Source: Chitinophaga pinensis (lineage in GTDB: Bacteria > Bacteroidota > Bacteroidia > UKL13-3). From it: a stretch of 21,664 nt of DNA. Each line of letters starts with the position of its first letter. The first letter of the stretch is position 1. The stretch lies in NCBI GenBank assembly GCA_943323675.2, contig CALPIR020000010.1, positions 1 through 21,664 on the forward strand, written 5' to 3'. Positions 1 to 7,415 of the stretch are shown here, piece by piece. A program made the translations under genes and the position numbers. The notes under the pieces are model-generated. The model saw only the letters and a list, made by a program, of their open reading frames with translations, did not search any database and had not been told where the DNA came from.

Positions 1-462
1 AAATAAGCTTTCCAATTCCATTTCAGAATTAGGGCTTATTCTTTCTGCCGCACGAGTAGCATTAACCGTAAATAAGTTTACATCATCACGGTTATTGTAT
101 AAATCAAGTATCAGTATTTTTTGCAGTTGATGCATCATGCCAATGTTTAAAGGCTGATCTAACTGAGTATTTAACCACTCTTCTGCTTTGATGTATTGTT
201 CAATACTTCTTTCATTAAGTACCTTAGGTTTGATTTTACCTTCTACAATGTATTTAACGGTTTTAATGTCAACTAAGTTGTGATCAAGTGCATTGGCATA
301 ATACGTGCGCAATATGGCGCTATTGCTTTGTTCAATTTGCTTGATGTTATCGGGCAAATCAATAAAATCGTATATTTTAAGTAGTTCGGCATATTGATGA
401 AAGTAATCGTAATGATGACTTTCAATAGCTATTACCGGTTCTAGTTTGTTTACCAATATCAT
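1..462 (-). CDS. Probable Fic-family protein, N-terminal part (cut by window edge)
   Basis: An open frame of 154 codons runs from ATG at 462 to base 1 without a stop; the C-terminus lies outside the window. The N-terminal helical region resembles that of class II Fic proteins: around residues 55-62 the string YANALDHN lines up with the usual inhibitory motif (NSNAIEGN type), followed by a VEGK stretch and a helix ending in a QLQKIL segment like the one before the Fic core. Fic proteins usually transfer AMP or another phosphate-containing group from a nucleotide to target hydroxyls. The catalytic HPFxxGNGR motif would lie beyond the edge, so the family call is unconfirmed. The usual inhibitory Glu appears as Asp60. 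The frame continues upstream to a stop at 535-537 with no ATG, so 462 is the best start. It lies 242 bases downstream of the photolyase gene on the same strand and is probably a separate unit. Confidence 0.45.
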   Translation of the reverse strand, partial: MILVNKLEPVIAIESHHYDYFHQYAELLKIYDFIDLPDNIKQIEQSNSAILRTYYANALDHNLVDIKTVKYIVEGKIKPKVLNERSIEQYIKAEEWLNTQLDQPLNIGMMHQLQKILILDLYNNRDDVNLFTVNATRAAERISPNSEMELESLF

Positions 463-646
463 AACACCAAAACTACACGCCACATCAATTACTTTTAAGT
501 TGATGCACTTTCTGCATTTCGTGGATATTGCCTTTTAGGATGGTTTATTAAACGTTAAGTAGATGCAAAGGCTTGATAAATGCGACATTACCGCCTTCTT
601 AAAAACTAGACAGCATTAAAATTTGACTGTGGAGAATTGGTGTATA

Positions 647-672
647 AACAATGCTTGACGTTGTAACAATGC
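647..672. repeat. Direct repeat AACAATGC x2, 18-base period
   Basis: AACAATGC occurs at 647-654 and again at 665-672, 18 bases apart start to start, in the 242-base gap between the photolyase stop and the Fic-like start. The spacing is just under two helical turns, so it could be a protein-binding site for the Fic-like gene. Two 8-base copies in AT-rich DNA can also occur by chance. Nothing else definite is seen in 463-704: no tRNA, no clear terminator hairpin. Confidence 0.25.
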
Positions 673-704
673 GACAAATATTGGTGTGTTGTTTAAATAT
701 CAAT

Positions 705-2237
705 CTATAGTTTTTCCAATTCGTTTAAATATATCTCAGCTTGTTCAATCAGTTTTTCTCTTTCATCAGGTTGCATTCTGTTCAACACATTATACATCAT
801 TCCAATGCGGTTGTTATTGCCTAATAAGTGATGGTTGCGTTCGTAAAAATGCCAATATAAACTATTAAATGGACAAGCTTTTTCTCCATATTTAACAGCT
901 TTTTTATAGTGGCAACTACCGCAATAATCACTCATTTTATCTATGTAATTCGCTGATGATACATATGGTTTACTGCCTACAATTCCTCCATCAGCAAACT
1001 GACTCATGCCTCTGGTGTTTGTAATTTCAACCCATTGTAAAGCATCTATATAAATACCTAAATACCATTCATCTAATTCGGTTGGGTGTATGCCTGCTAA
1101 TAAAGCAAAATTCCCTGTAACCATTAGTCGTTGTATGTGATGGGCATAGGCGTTATCTAGGCTATTTTGTACTGCGTGTTTAATGCAGTTCATTTTGGTA
1201 TCCGCATCCCAAAAATAATGTGGTAATTTGGTTTGATGATTAAAAAAGTTTAGCGTTTCGTAATCAGGCATCTTCCACCAATATATGCCGCGCATGTACT
1301 CACGCCAGCCAATAATTTGCCTTACAAACCCTTCTATTTGGGGCAAAGTTATTTTAGATTGATTATTCTGCCACTCATCAATGGCGCATTGCACCACCTC
1401 TATTGGTGAAATGAGTTTTATATTTAATGCAAACGATAATCGAGAATGGAATAAGTAGTTTTCTTTGGTACTCATTGCATCTTGAAAATGTCCAAAATAG
1501 GGTAAACTTTCTGTTACAAAATAGTCTAATAAGGTTAAAGCATCCTGCCTTGAAACAGGCCATGTAAATGCCTTAGGATTGATATTGCCAAAATAGGCTG
1601 CACCACTTTTTTCAATATCCTTTATTACCTCGCTTACATCTATCTTTAGTAAATTATGCTGCGGTGCTAGAGGTGTTCCTTTCCACTTTTTGCGGTTATC
1701 CTCATCATAGTTCCATTTTCCGCCAACTGGCTTTTCACCATCCATTAATAAGTTGTAACGTTTACGCATGGTCCTATAAAAGGTTTCCATTAAAATTTGT
1801 TTTTTTCCTTCAAACAAATTTTTCACTTCATCACGTGAACTTAAAAAATGTGCAGTGTCTGTAACCGAATATGGAATAGTAAGAAGCTTGCAATAATCTT
1901 GTAACTGCTTATCTAGTCTGTACTCATCGGGTAACTGATACTCAAATTTACCTATGTTTTTTTGAAGTATGATTTGTTGCAGATTATTAACCAATGATTG
2001 GGTGTTTTCCTTATCGTTAATTTTATAATAATTTACCTCATGACCAGCTTTTGTTAACTCGGAAGCAAAGTTGCGCATAGCCGAAAAAAATCCAACAATT
2101 TTTTGAATATGGTGCTTAACGTAGTCTGTTTCTTGCCTCATTTCAAAAAGGCAATAAACTATATTTTCATCAGTCTTATTAAACCAAGGGTGTTTATGGT
2201 TAAGTTGATCACCTAAAATTAAACGTAAAGTTTTCAT
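705..2237 (-). CDS. Iron-sulfur (6-4) photolyase / bacterial cryptochrome (DPRP family)
   Basis: This 510-residue protein belongs to the deoxyribodipyrimidine photolyase-related (FeS-BCP/CryPro) class, whose studied member is Agrobacterium PhrB. These flavoproteins use blue light to repair (6-4) pyrimidine photoproducts and carry FAD, a lumazine antenna and a [4Fe-4S] cluster. The N-terminus (LRLILGDQLN) starts the antenna-binding Rossmann domain. The C-terminal FAD domain has IIGWREYMRG near 308-317, the paired His366-His367 in AYAHHIQRL, and MSQFADGG near 411-418. Four cysteines at 351, 439, 442 and 455 (C...CxxC-x12-C) match the spacing of the PhrB cluster ligands, shifted by one residue. 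Length is normal for the family. It is the last gene of a four-gene minus-strand run, starting 12 bases after the flavin reductase stop. A signalling (cryptochrome) role instead of repair cannot be excluded. Confidence 0.93.
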   Translation of the reverse strand: MKTLRLILGDQLNHKHPWFNKTDENIVYCLFEMRQETDYVKHHIQKIVGFFSAMRNFASELTKAGHEVNYYKINDKENTQSLVNNLQQIILQKNIGKFEYQLPDEYRLDKQLQDYCKLLTIPYSVTDTAHFLSSRDEVKNLFEGKKQILMETFYRTMRKRYNLLMDGEKPVGGKWNYDEDNRKKWKGTPLAPQHNLLKIDVSEVIKDIEKSGAAYFGNINPKAFTWPVSRQDALTLLDYFVTESLPYFGHFQDAMSTKENYLFHSRLSFALNIKLISPIEVVQCAIDEWQNNQSKITLPQIEGFVRQIIGWREYMRGIYWWKMPDYETLNFFNHQTKLPHYFWDADTKMNCIKHAVQNSLDNAYAHHIQRLMVTGNFALLAGIHPTELDEWYLGIYIDALQWVEITNTRGMSQFADGGIVGSKPYVSSANYIDKMSDYCGSCHYKKAVKYGEKACPFNSLYWHFYERNHHLLGNNNRIGMMYNVLNRMQPDEREKLIEQAEIYLNELEKL

Positions 2238-2249
2238 GTGGTAATAAAA

Positions 2250-2876
2250 TTATTTTAAAATATTACCATCAGGTTTTGCATAGGGAAGCTCAGCTATCTT
2301 TTCTAGCTTATAATATGTTTCCAAACCATTTACACCAATAGCTTCGGATTGTTGTAATTGTATGATGTTTGATTCGTTTAAATAATTCTCTTCTAAAATA
2401 ACCTCTATAATTTCTCCAATCATTAAAATGGTTCCGTTTACTTTAATGTGCTGTTCTTCCACAAAACGCAAACCAATTTTTACTTTACTTTCTTTAACAT
2501 AGGGTGCTTTTAGGGTTGATGTAAATTCGGGCGTGAGTCCTGTGGCATCAAACTCAGAAACATCATAGCGTGCGGAAGTTTGATGAGCTTGTTTGTATAT
2601 ACTTTTGTTTACCTGATTAATCGTAAAATACCCAAATTCTTTAATATTTTGGTACGTGCCACGTGGTACACTAACTGGGCGCATAACAAAACCCATATAT
2701 GGTGGATTCGCGCCAATATGTATAACCGAGTTAAATATGGCTAAATTGGTTTCGCCTGCTTGGTTACAAGTGCCAATTAAATTAGCTGCACGTATGCCGG
2801 GCAACGAATTAATTAAATTGGTACGTTGTTGTTTCTCCAGTTGGAGTATATCATCTAGTGAAAAGGTTGTTTTCAT
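2250..2876 (-). CDS. Flavin reductase-like FMN-binding split-barrel protein
   Basis: A 208-residue soluble protein with the flavin reductase-like split-barrel fold. Residues about 28-70 (IRAANLIGT, then LAIFNSVIHIGANPP and a GFVMRP strand) are the flavin-phosphate-binding part typical of the family, and TYQNIKEFGYFTINQV near 87-102 is the conserved strand after it. Members bind FMN and use NAD(P)H to supply reduced flavin, or act as oxidoreductases. There is no signal peptide or membrane segment. It lies 39 bases after the SDR gene and 12 bases before the photolyase gene, so co-transcription is very likely. The context suggests flavin redox chemistry alongside a flavin-dependent photolyase. 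A direct role in reducing the photolyase FAD is only an inference, since photolyases can be photoreduced internally. The substrate is unknown. Confidence 0.85.
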   Translation of the reverse strand: MKTTFSLDDILQLEKQQRTNLINSLPGIRAANLIGTCNQAGETNLAIFNSVIHIGANPPYMGFVMRPVSVPRGTYQNIKEFGYFTINQVNKSIYKQAHQTSARYDVSEFDATGLTPEFTSTLKAPYVKESKVKIGLRFVEEQHIKVNGTILMIGEIIEVILEENYLNESNIIQLQQSEAIGVNGLETYYKLEKIAELPYAKPDGNILK

Positions 2877-2915
2877 TTTAGGCTTTTCGTTGCAATTTTT
2901 TACTACTTTGTAAAT

Positions 2916-3602
2916 CTATCTCAAGGCACTCATTCCACCATCAATGCTAATAATTTGACCAGTAACCCAATTGGCGTCTAACAAGTATAATACTGCGTTT
3001 GCAATATCATTAGGCTGACCAATTTTTTTTAATGGATGACGATCTTCTGCACTTTTAAGTTTCGCTTCCGCGTTAATCAATTTATCAGCTAGTGGGGTAT
3101 TGGTTAGTGAAGGTGCAACTGCATTTACCCTAACTTTTGGAGCAAATTCTGCAGCTAAACTTCTTGTTAACCCTTCTACAGCACCTTTTGCTGCTGCTAT
3201 GCTGGCATGAAAAGCCATACCAGTTTGAACAGCTACTGTACTAAATAAAACAATACTAGAATTTTCAGCTTGTTGTAACTGCGGTAAAAAATGTTTAATT
3301 GTTTTTACTGCACCTAAAAAATTAATATTCCACTCATTTAAATAATCTTCTGCACGCAATGAGCGAAATGGCTTTAAATTGATGGTTCCAGGGCAATAAA
3401 TTAATCCATCAATAGGCTTATCTAAAACCGGGAAATTTGGGTTTTCTTCACTAATATCTAATGAATAATAAGTGGTATTAGATAGGGTGTTTAATTCCTT
3501 TTCACTTCTGCTAAGCGCAGTAACATTACTTGATATACTTAATTTTTTTGCTAATTCAAACCCAATGCCGCTGCTTGCGCCAACTATTACATAATGTTTC
3601 AT
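2916..3602 (-). CDS. Short-chain dehydrogenase/reductase lacking the catalytic Tyr
   Basis: This 228-residue protein has the SDR Rossmann fold: GASSGIG at 8-14 for the dinucleotide, Asp49 in the SLDI segment, Asn94 in the NINFLG helix, Ser121 in LFSTVAV, Lys139, and a C-terminal VTGQIISIDGGMS characteristic of FabG-like enzymes. The active-site YxxxK is not present. Lys139 is preceded by SIAAA, so Ile135 sits where Tyr is expected, and the usual NNAG is CPG (70-72). The fold and cofactor site therefore look intact, but normal proton relay cannot operate; either another residue substitutes or the protein acts differently. The start ATG is 31 bases after the UbiA-like gene and the stop is 39 bases before the flavin reductase gene, within the photolyase unit. 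Confidence 0.88.
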   Translation of the reverse strand: MKHYVIVGASSGIGFELAKKLSISSNVTALSRSEKELNTLSNTTYYSLDISEENPNFPVLDKPIDGLIYCPGTINLKPFRSLRAEDYLNEWNINFLGAVKTIKHFLPQLQQAENSSIVLFSTVAVQTGMAFHASIAAAKGAVEGLTRSLAAEFAPKVRVNAVAPSLTNTPLADKLINAEAKLKSAEDRHPLKKIGQPNDIANAVLYLLDANWVTGQIISIDGGMSALR

Positions 3603-3633
3603 GATTATATAAACAACCTAAATGGTAAAAGGT

Positions 3634-4494
3634 TTATTTAGTAAAGTGATTAAGATAAATAAGCACTAAAGAAAACAAGCTCATGCAAATTGTGGTGATA
3701 ATAACAAACAACCGCGTAAATCTATAATTGGCAACCAAAGGTTGAAGTCTGGTGTTTTTACGCCACCAAAAAAAGTAAGCTGCTACTGGTGAAAGAAAGA
3801 ATAGAAATAAATAAAAATGAAATACATGTTTGGTGTTATAAAAATGTAGCCCCATAAAAGAAATAGCTAACAAAAACATAACTAAACTTAGTGCAAATGT
3901 ACCTTTAAGGCCAAGGCGAATGCTAATTGTATGATTGCCTCTTTTTAGGTCTTCAGTATGGGTATACATTTGGGTTAACGGGTACACAAATCCAACAAAA
4001 AATGCGCATGCTTGGATCGCAAATACATTTGTTATTAACATGAGCTTACCTGTAGCGTATTGTGTAAGTGCAAATAGCAAAACACCTTGCATGGTCATTG
4101 TTAAGAGTAAAGATATAATAGCGTATTTTCTTAACCTAATTGGATTATTGTTATGTAATTTGGAAAGTAACAAGTAACCAAGTATTCCCACTCCAAATTG
4201 AAGTGAAAAGACGAGTATGGATAAAACCACCGCTAAACTATTCATTGATATACTTGTGGTATTAAGTTTTTTTGCCTGTTGCGTTATGTCAATTTTGTTA
4301 TCAGATAATTCCATATTGGCATTGGCAATTTGTAGTTGATTTGATGGATGCATCAATACCTGTAATATGATAAAAAACAGCCCTGTGTGTAGCCAATTTA
4401 AATCATGGGTTTGGCTAATAGCGATAAGAAATAAGGGTAAGTAAATAAACGAAAGCAAGAAGCTTGTTTGTATCAAATGGTTGTGTTTATCCAT
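3634..4494 (-). CDS. UbiA-like polytopic membrane protein with degenerate first motif
   Basis: A 286-residue integral membrane protein with about eight or nine hydrophobic segments. It resembles UbiA-superfamily prenyltransferases, which transfer isoprenoid chains to quinone, haem or lipid acceptors using two Asp-rich loops. The second loop is recognisable as TEDLKRGNHTISIRLG near residues 179-194, matching the D(x)KRGxxT(x)S(xx)LG pattern. The first loop, normally NxxxDxxxD after a P(A)SN stretch, reads HPSNQLQIANANME around 49-62 with the aspartates gone. The fold is thus supported but standard Mg-diphosphate catalysis is doubtful. It is the first gene of the minus-strand photolyase run and is divergent from the response regulator gene. 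The match rests on motif reading only; a different polytopic family is possible. Confidence 0.6.
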   Translation of the reverse strand: MDKHNHLIQTSFLLSFIYLPLFLIAISQTHDLNWLHTGLFFIILQVLMHPSNQLQIANANMELSDNKIDITQQAKKLNTTSISMNSLAVVLSILVFSLQFGVGILGYLLLSKLHNNNPIRLRKYAIISLLLTMTMQGVLLFALTQYATGKLMLITNVFAIQACAFFVGFVYPLTQMYTHTEDLKRGNHTISIRLGLKGTFALSLVMFLLAISFMGLHFYNTKHVFHFYLFLFFLSPVAAYFFWWRKNTRLQPLVANYRFTRLFVIITTICMSLFSLVLIYLNHFTK

Positions 4495-4562
4495 TGCACA
4501 AATTAAATTAAAAAGTACATTTAAGAAAATTTTATTAATCGCTAGAAAGTATTGGTATTTAG

Positions 4563-4570
4563 TATATTTG
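4563..4570 (+). promoter_or_regulatory. Bacteroidota -7 element TATATTTG
   Basis: TATATTTG fits the Bacteroidota primary sigma -7 consensus TAnnTTTG exactly. It lies about 100 bases upstream of the response regulator ATG in the 176-base divergent gap. No TTTG is found at the usual -33 distance, so strength is uncertain. Transcription from here would give a leader of roughly 90-95 bases for the regulator/kinase/TPR unit. Confidence 0.45.
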
Positions 4571-4670
4571 ATAAGCTTGTTAGGAAAATATTAAGTGTTG
4601 AAACTATACTTAGCCTCCTTCACTTAACGCTAGCAGCGTGTTTTTAAATAAATTTGTTAAAAACCTAATT

Positions 4671-5375
4671 ATGGAAAAGCCACATATACTTATAGTTGAA
4701 GACGAGCAAGCCTTGGGTATTTTGCTGAAAGAAAACTTAAAAGCAAAAGGGTTTACGGTTAAGCTATGCAAAGATGGTTTAGATGGTTGGAGTACTTTTA
4801 AAACGGAGCGCTTTGATCTTTGCATACTTGATGTTAATATGCCTAAAATGAATGGCTTTGAATTGGCTCAACACATAAGAGAGAAAAATGATGTGGTGCC
4901 AATTATATTTTTAACTGCTAATTCGGCCCAAGATGATAAAATGAAAGGTTTTGATTATGGTGCTGATGAGTACATTACTAAACCATTTAATCTGGACGAA
5001 TTAGTAGCACGTATGAAAGCTATTTTAAAACGTACACAATACGCTCCTCAAAAAGTTGCTAGTATTGATGAGGTTTTTGAATTAGGAAGCGTGGTATTAG
5101 ATTTTACCAATCATAACCTAAAGGTGCTTGGTGAGGATAAGCGTATTAGCACTACAGAGGCTCAATTACTTAAATTATTTATCACCAATAAAAATAATTT
5201 GTTGAGTCGTAATGCCATTCTATTAAACGTATGGGGGCGTGATGATTACTATACAGCTCGTAATTTGGATGTATATATTAACAAACTTAGAAAGCTAATT
5301 AAGGAAGACGTAACCATAGAAATAGTGAATATTCACGGTGCAGGCTTTAAATTAGCAGAAAATCCTACTACATAA
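4671..5375 (+). CDS. OmpR/PhoB-type response regulator
   Basis: With the ATG at 4671 this is a 234-residue two-domain regulator. The receiver domain (about 4-120) shows the acidic pair Glu10-Asp11, phosphoacceptor Asp54 in LDVNMPKMNGFEL, Thr82, and Lys104 in TKPF, all in standard places. The C-terminal winged helix (about 135-230) has TEAQLLKLF, the LLNVWG(x)D segment and VYINKLRKLI recognition-helix pattern of OmpR/PhoB transcription factors. An in-frame GTG at 4638 would add 11 residues (FLNKFVKNLI type) absent from the family, so MEKPHILIVEDE is preferred. It is followed after 3 bases by the histidine kinase, its obvious phosphodonor. Its target genes are unknown; the third gene of the unit or the unit's own promoter are natural candidates. 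Confidence 0.94.
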   Translation: MEKPHILIVEDEQALGILLKENLKAKGFTVKLCKDGLDGWSTFKTERFDLCILDVNMPKMNGFELAQHIREKNDVVPIIFLTANSAQDDKMKGFDYGADEYITKPFNLDELVARMKAILKRTQYAPQKVASIDEVFELGSVVLDFTNHNLKVLGEDKRISTTEAQLLKLFITNKNNLLSRNAILLNVWGRDDYYTARNLDVYINKLRKLIKEDVTIEIVNIHGAGFKLAENPTT

Positions 5376-5378
5376 ATA

Positions 5379-7415
5379 GTGTTTCGTTTCATTTTAATAA
5401 TTTTATTTGGCTGTTGTATGCTGTTTGCTAAAGCGCAACCACAGCAGCAAATAGATAGTTTAATGCTTGCTATGCAGCAAGCAGACGAAACAAAACAAAG
5501 TGAATTTAAATTCAAAATATCACAGCTGTATGCCAATTCAAATCCAGCCAAGTCTATAGATTGGGCAGAGCAGGCGCTCGAAAAATCAAACAATAAAATC
5601 GAGCGCGGTAAAATTAATCAACATTTAGGCAGTTTATATTACCGCATTGGAAATATGAATAAAGCCATTGATTGTTATCGTTACGCTTTACAAATTAGTA
5701 TTGAAAGTGGTAATGAAACCAATACGGCAAAAGCTCAAACAGCTTTGGGTGGAGCTTATTTTATAATTGGCAATTTAAGTGAGTCATTAAATAATTACCT
5801 CCAAGCGTTAAGGTTTTACGAGGCACAAAATGATAAAACCAGCATGGTAAATGTGCTAAGTGGTTTATCTGCTATTTATGCCAAACAGAACAACTTCAGC
5901 AAGGCTTTAGAATATAACCTAAAGGCAACAAGTATTTACGAGGCATCTAGCGATAAGTTTAAAACCCTAATGAGTTATGATCAAGTTGGTAATTTGTATG
6001 TAAAACAAGGCAACTATGTTAAGGCTAAAGAATATTATACTCGCTCGTTAAAGTTGTATAAAGAGTTAAATAATAAGGCTGGTGTTGCTTCAACACTACT
6101 TCAACTTGGTAATATAAGTTACGAATCAACAAACTATGAAGATGCAGTGGCTCAATATCAGCGCTCCCTTATTATATCAAATCAGCTAAATATGTTGCCT
6201 TTACAAGCAGCTAATTACAATGGTTTAGCGCAAGCTTACGAGCAACAAAAACTTTACGATAAAGCCATTTTTTCTGCAAAACAAGCCGAACAAATTGCTA
6301 AAACATCAAACCTCCGAATTGAATTGGAGTTAGCCTACGAGACCCTTTCGAGGCTTTATAAATTAACAAGTAAGTTAGATAAGGCCACCACCTTTGAAAA
6401 CCTAAGTAAAGAAATAAAAGATTCGTTATATAACGATAGTGCTTTAGCTCGTTTGGCAGATTTACAGCTTCGTTACGAGAGTGAGAAAAATCAAAAACAA
6501 ATCGAATTACAGCAAAAAGAGCAAGAAATACTAGCTTCTGAATTGCTAAGAGAAAGACAAACCAAAAACTACATTGCAATTCTATTGCTTCTTGTTTTAC
6601 TTGGTTTCAGTGTATTTATTTATTTATACACGCAAAACAAAAAAATTGCGAAAAGCTTAGAAAAGCAGAAGTGGGAGTTAGAGCAAACTGCTGTTGCGAT
6701 TACAAAACAGAAAGAAGAGCTCGGGCAATTAAATATGGTTAAGGATAGATTCTTTTCAATCATATCTCATGATTTAAGGAATAACCTTACAACCATGAAA
6801 CTCTATTTTGATTTGGTGGGAAATAAAGATTACACTTCTGACGAGGACACCAACGAACTCACTTCGCAAATATCTTCATCAGTAGAAAATACGATAGATT
6901 TACTCGAAAATTTATTGGTTTGGGCTCAAGCACAAGTAAATGGTATTATAGCAAAACCTCAGCGCTTAAATGTCTATCAAATGGTTGAGTCTAACTTTGG
7001 TCTATTAGGTGGAACTGCCCATCAAAAAGGAATCCATTTACTTAATCAAGTACCACAACAACACATAGTATTTGCTGATGAGGATATGATTAATTTGGTA
7101 CTTCGTAATTTAATATCAAATGCAATTAAATTTACCAATTCAAGTGGGAAAATTACAGTTTCGTCAATACAATTAGATAAACAGATGCAGATTTTTGTAA
7201 CAGATACCGGGGTTGGAATAAGTAGTTTTGCTATTGAGCAATTATTTACCAAAAATATTAATCCCACCACCTTAGGCACTGCCAATGAAAAAGGCACTGG
7301 ATTGGGTCTGTTATTATGCAAAGAGTTTATTGAACAAAATAAAGGAACAATTGCGGTTAGCAGTATCGAAGGCAATGGAAGTATTTTTCAAATTACACTA
7401 CCTACTGAGGCTTGA
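5379..7415 (+). CDS. TPR-containing membrane sensor histidine kinase
   Basis: A 678-residue hybrid of periplasmic TPR sensor and cytoplasmic kinase. Order: signal peptide (1-19, ending AKA-Q), about six to seven TPR units (roughly 73-345, repeats such as LGSLYYRIGNMNKAIDCY), a coiled coil rich in Gln/Glu (365-395), one membrane helix (398-417), a second coiled coil (420-455), the dimerisation/phosphoacceptor domain with His464 in IISHDLRN, and an ATPase domain with N-box Asn577/Asn581, G1 DTGVGIS at 609-615 and G2 GTGLGL at 639-644. The start is GTG: the first ATG, at codon 14, would destroy the signal peptide. The 3-base gap after the regulator implies translational coupling. Its stop overlaps the ATG of the following exported TPR gene by one base. 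The TPR array probably senses a peptide or protein; the ligand is unknown. Confidence 0.93.
   Translation: MFRFILIILFGCCMLFAKAQPQQQIDSLMLAMQQADETKQSEFKFKISQLYANSNPAKSIDWAEQALEKSNNKIERGKINQHLGSLYYRIGNMNKAIDCYRYALQISIESGNETNTAKAQTALGGAYFIIGNLSESLNNYLQALRFYEAQNDKTSMVNVLSGLSAIYAKQNNFSKALEYNLKATSIYEASSDKFKTLMSYDQVGNLYVKQGNYVKAKEYYTRSLKLYKELNNKAGVASTLLQLGNISYESTNYEDAVAQYQRSLIISNQLNMLPLQAANYNGLAQAYEQQKLYDKAIFSAKQAEQIAKTSNLRIELELAYETLSRLYKLTSKLDKATTFENLSKEIKDSLYNDSALARLADLQLRYESEKNQKQIELQQKEQEILASELLRERQTKNYIAILLLLVLLGFSVFIYLYTQNKKIAKSLEKQKWELEQTAVAITKQKEELGQLNMVKDRFFSIISHDLRNNLTTMKLYFDLVGNKDYTSDEDTNELTSQISSSVENTIDLLENLLVWAQAQVNGIIAKPQRLNVYQMVESNFGLLGGTAHQKGIHLLNQVPQQHIVFADEDMINLVLRNLISNAIKFTNSSGKITVSSIQLDKQMQIFVTDTGVGISSFAIEQLFTKNINPTTLGTANEKGTGLGLLLCKEFIEQNKGTIAVSSIEGNGSIFQITLPTEA

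Noticed and set aside
463..534. In-frame upstream extension of the Fic-like protein with a VIDVACSFG stretch resembling a methyltransferase motif I
   Set aside because: It has no ATG, begins right after a stop at 535-537, and is too short to hold a methyltransferase fold; the ATG at 462 is the simpler start.
686..868. 60-codon plus-strand frame
   Set aside because: It lies antisense over the photolyase C-terminus and has no family features.
4638..4670. GTG start adding 11 residues to the response regulator
   Set aside because: Receiver domains start just before the first beta strand; the ATG at 4671 gives the standard N-terminus and the extra residues look like leader sequence.
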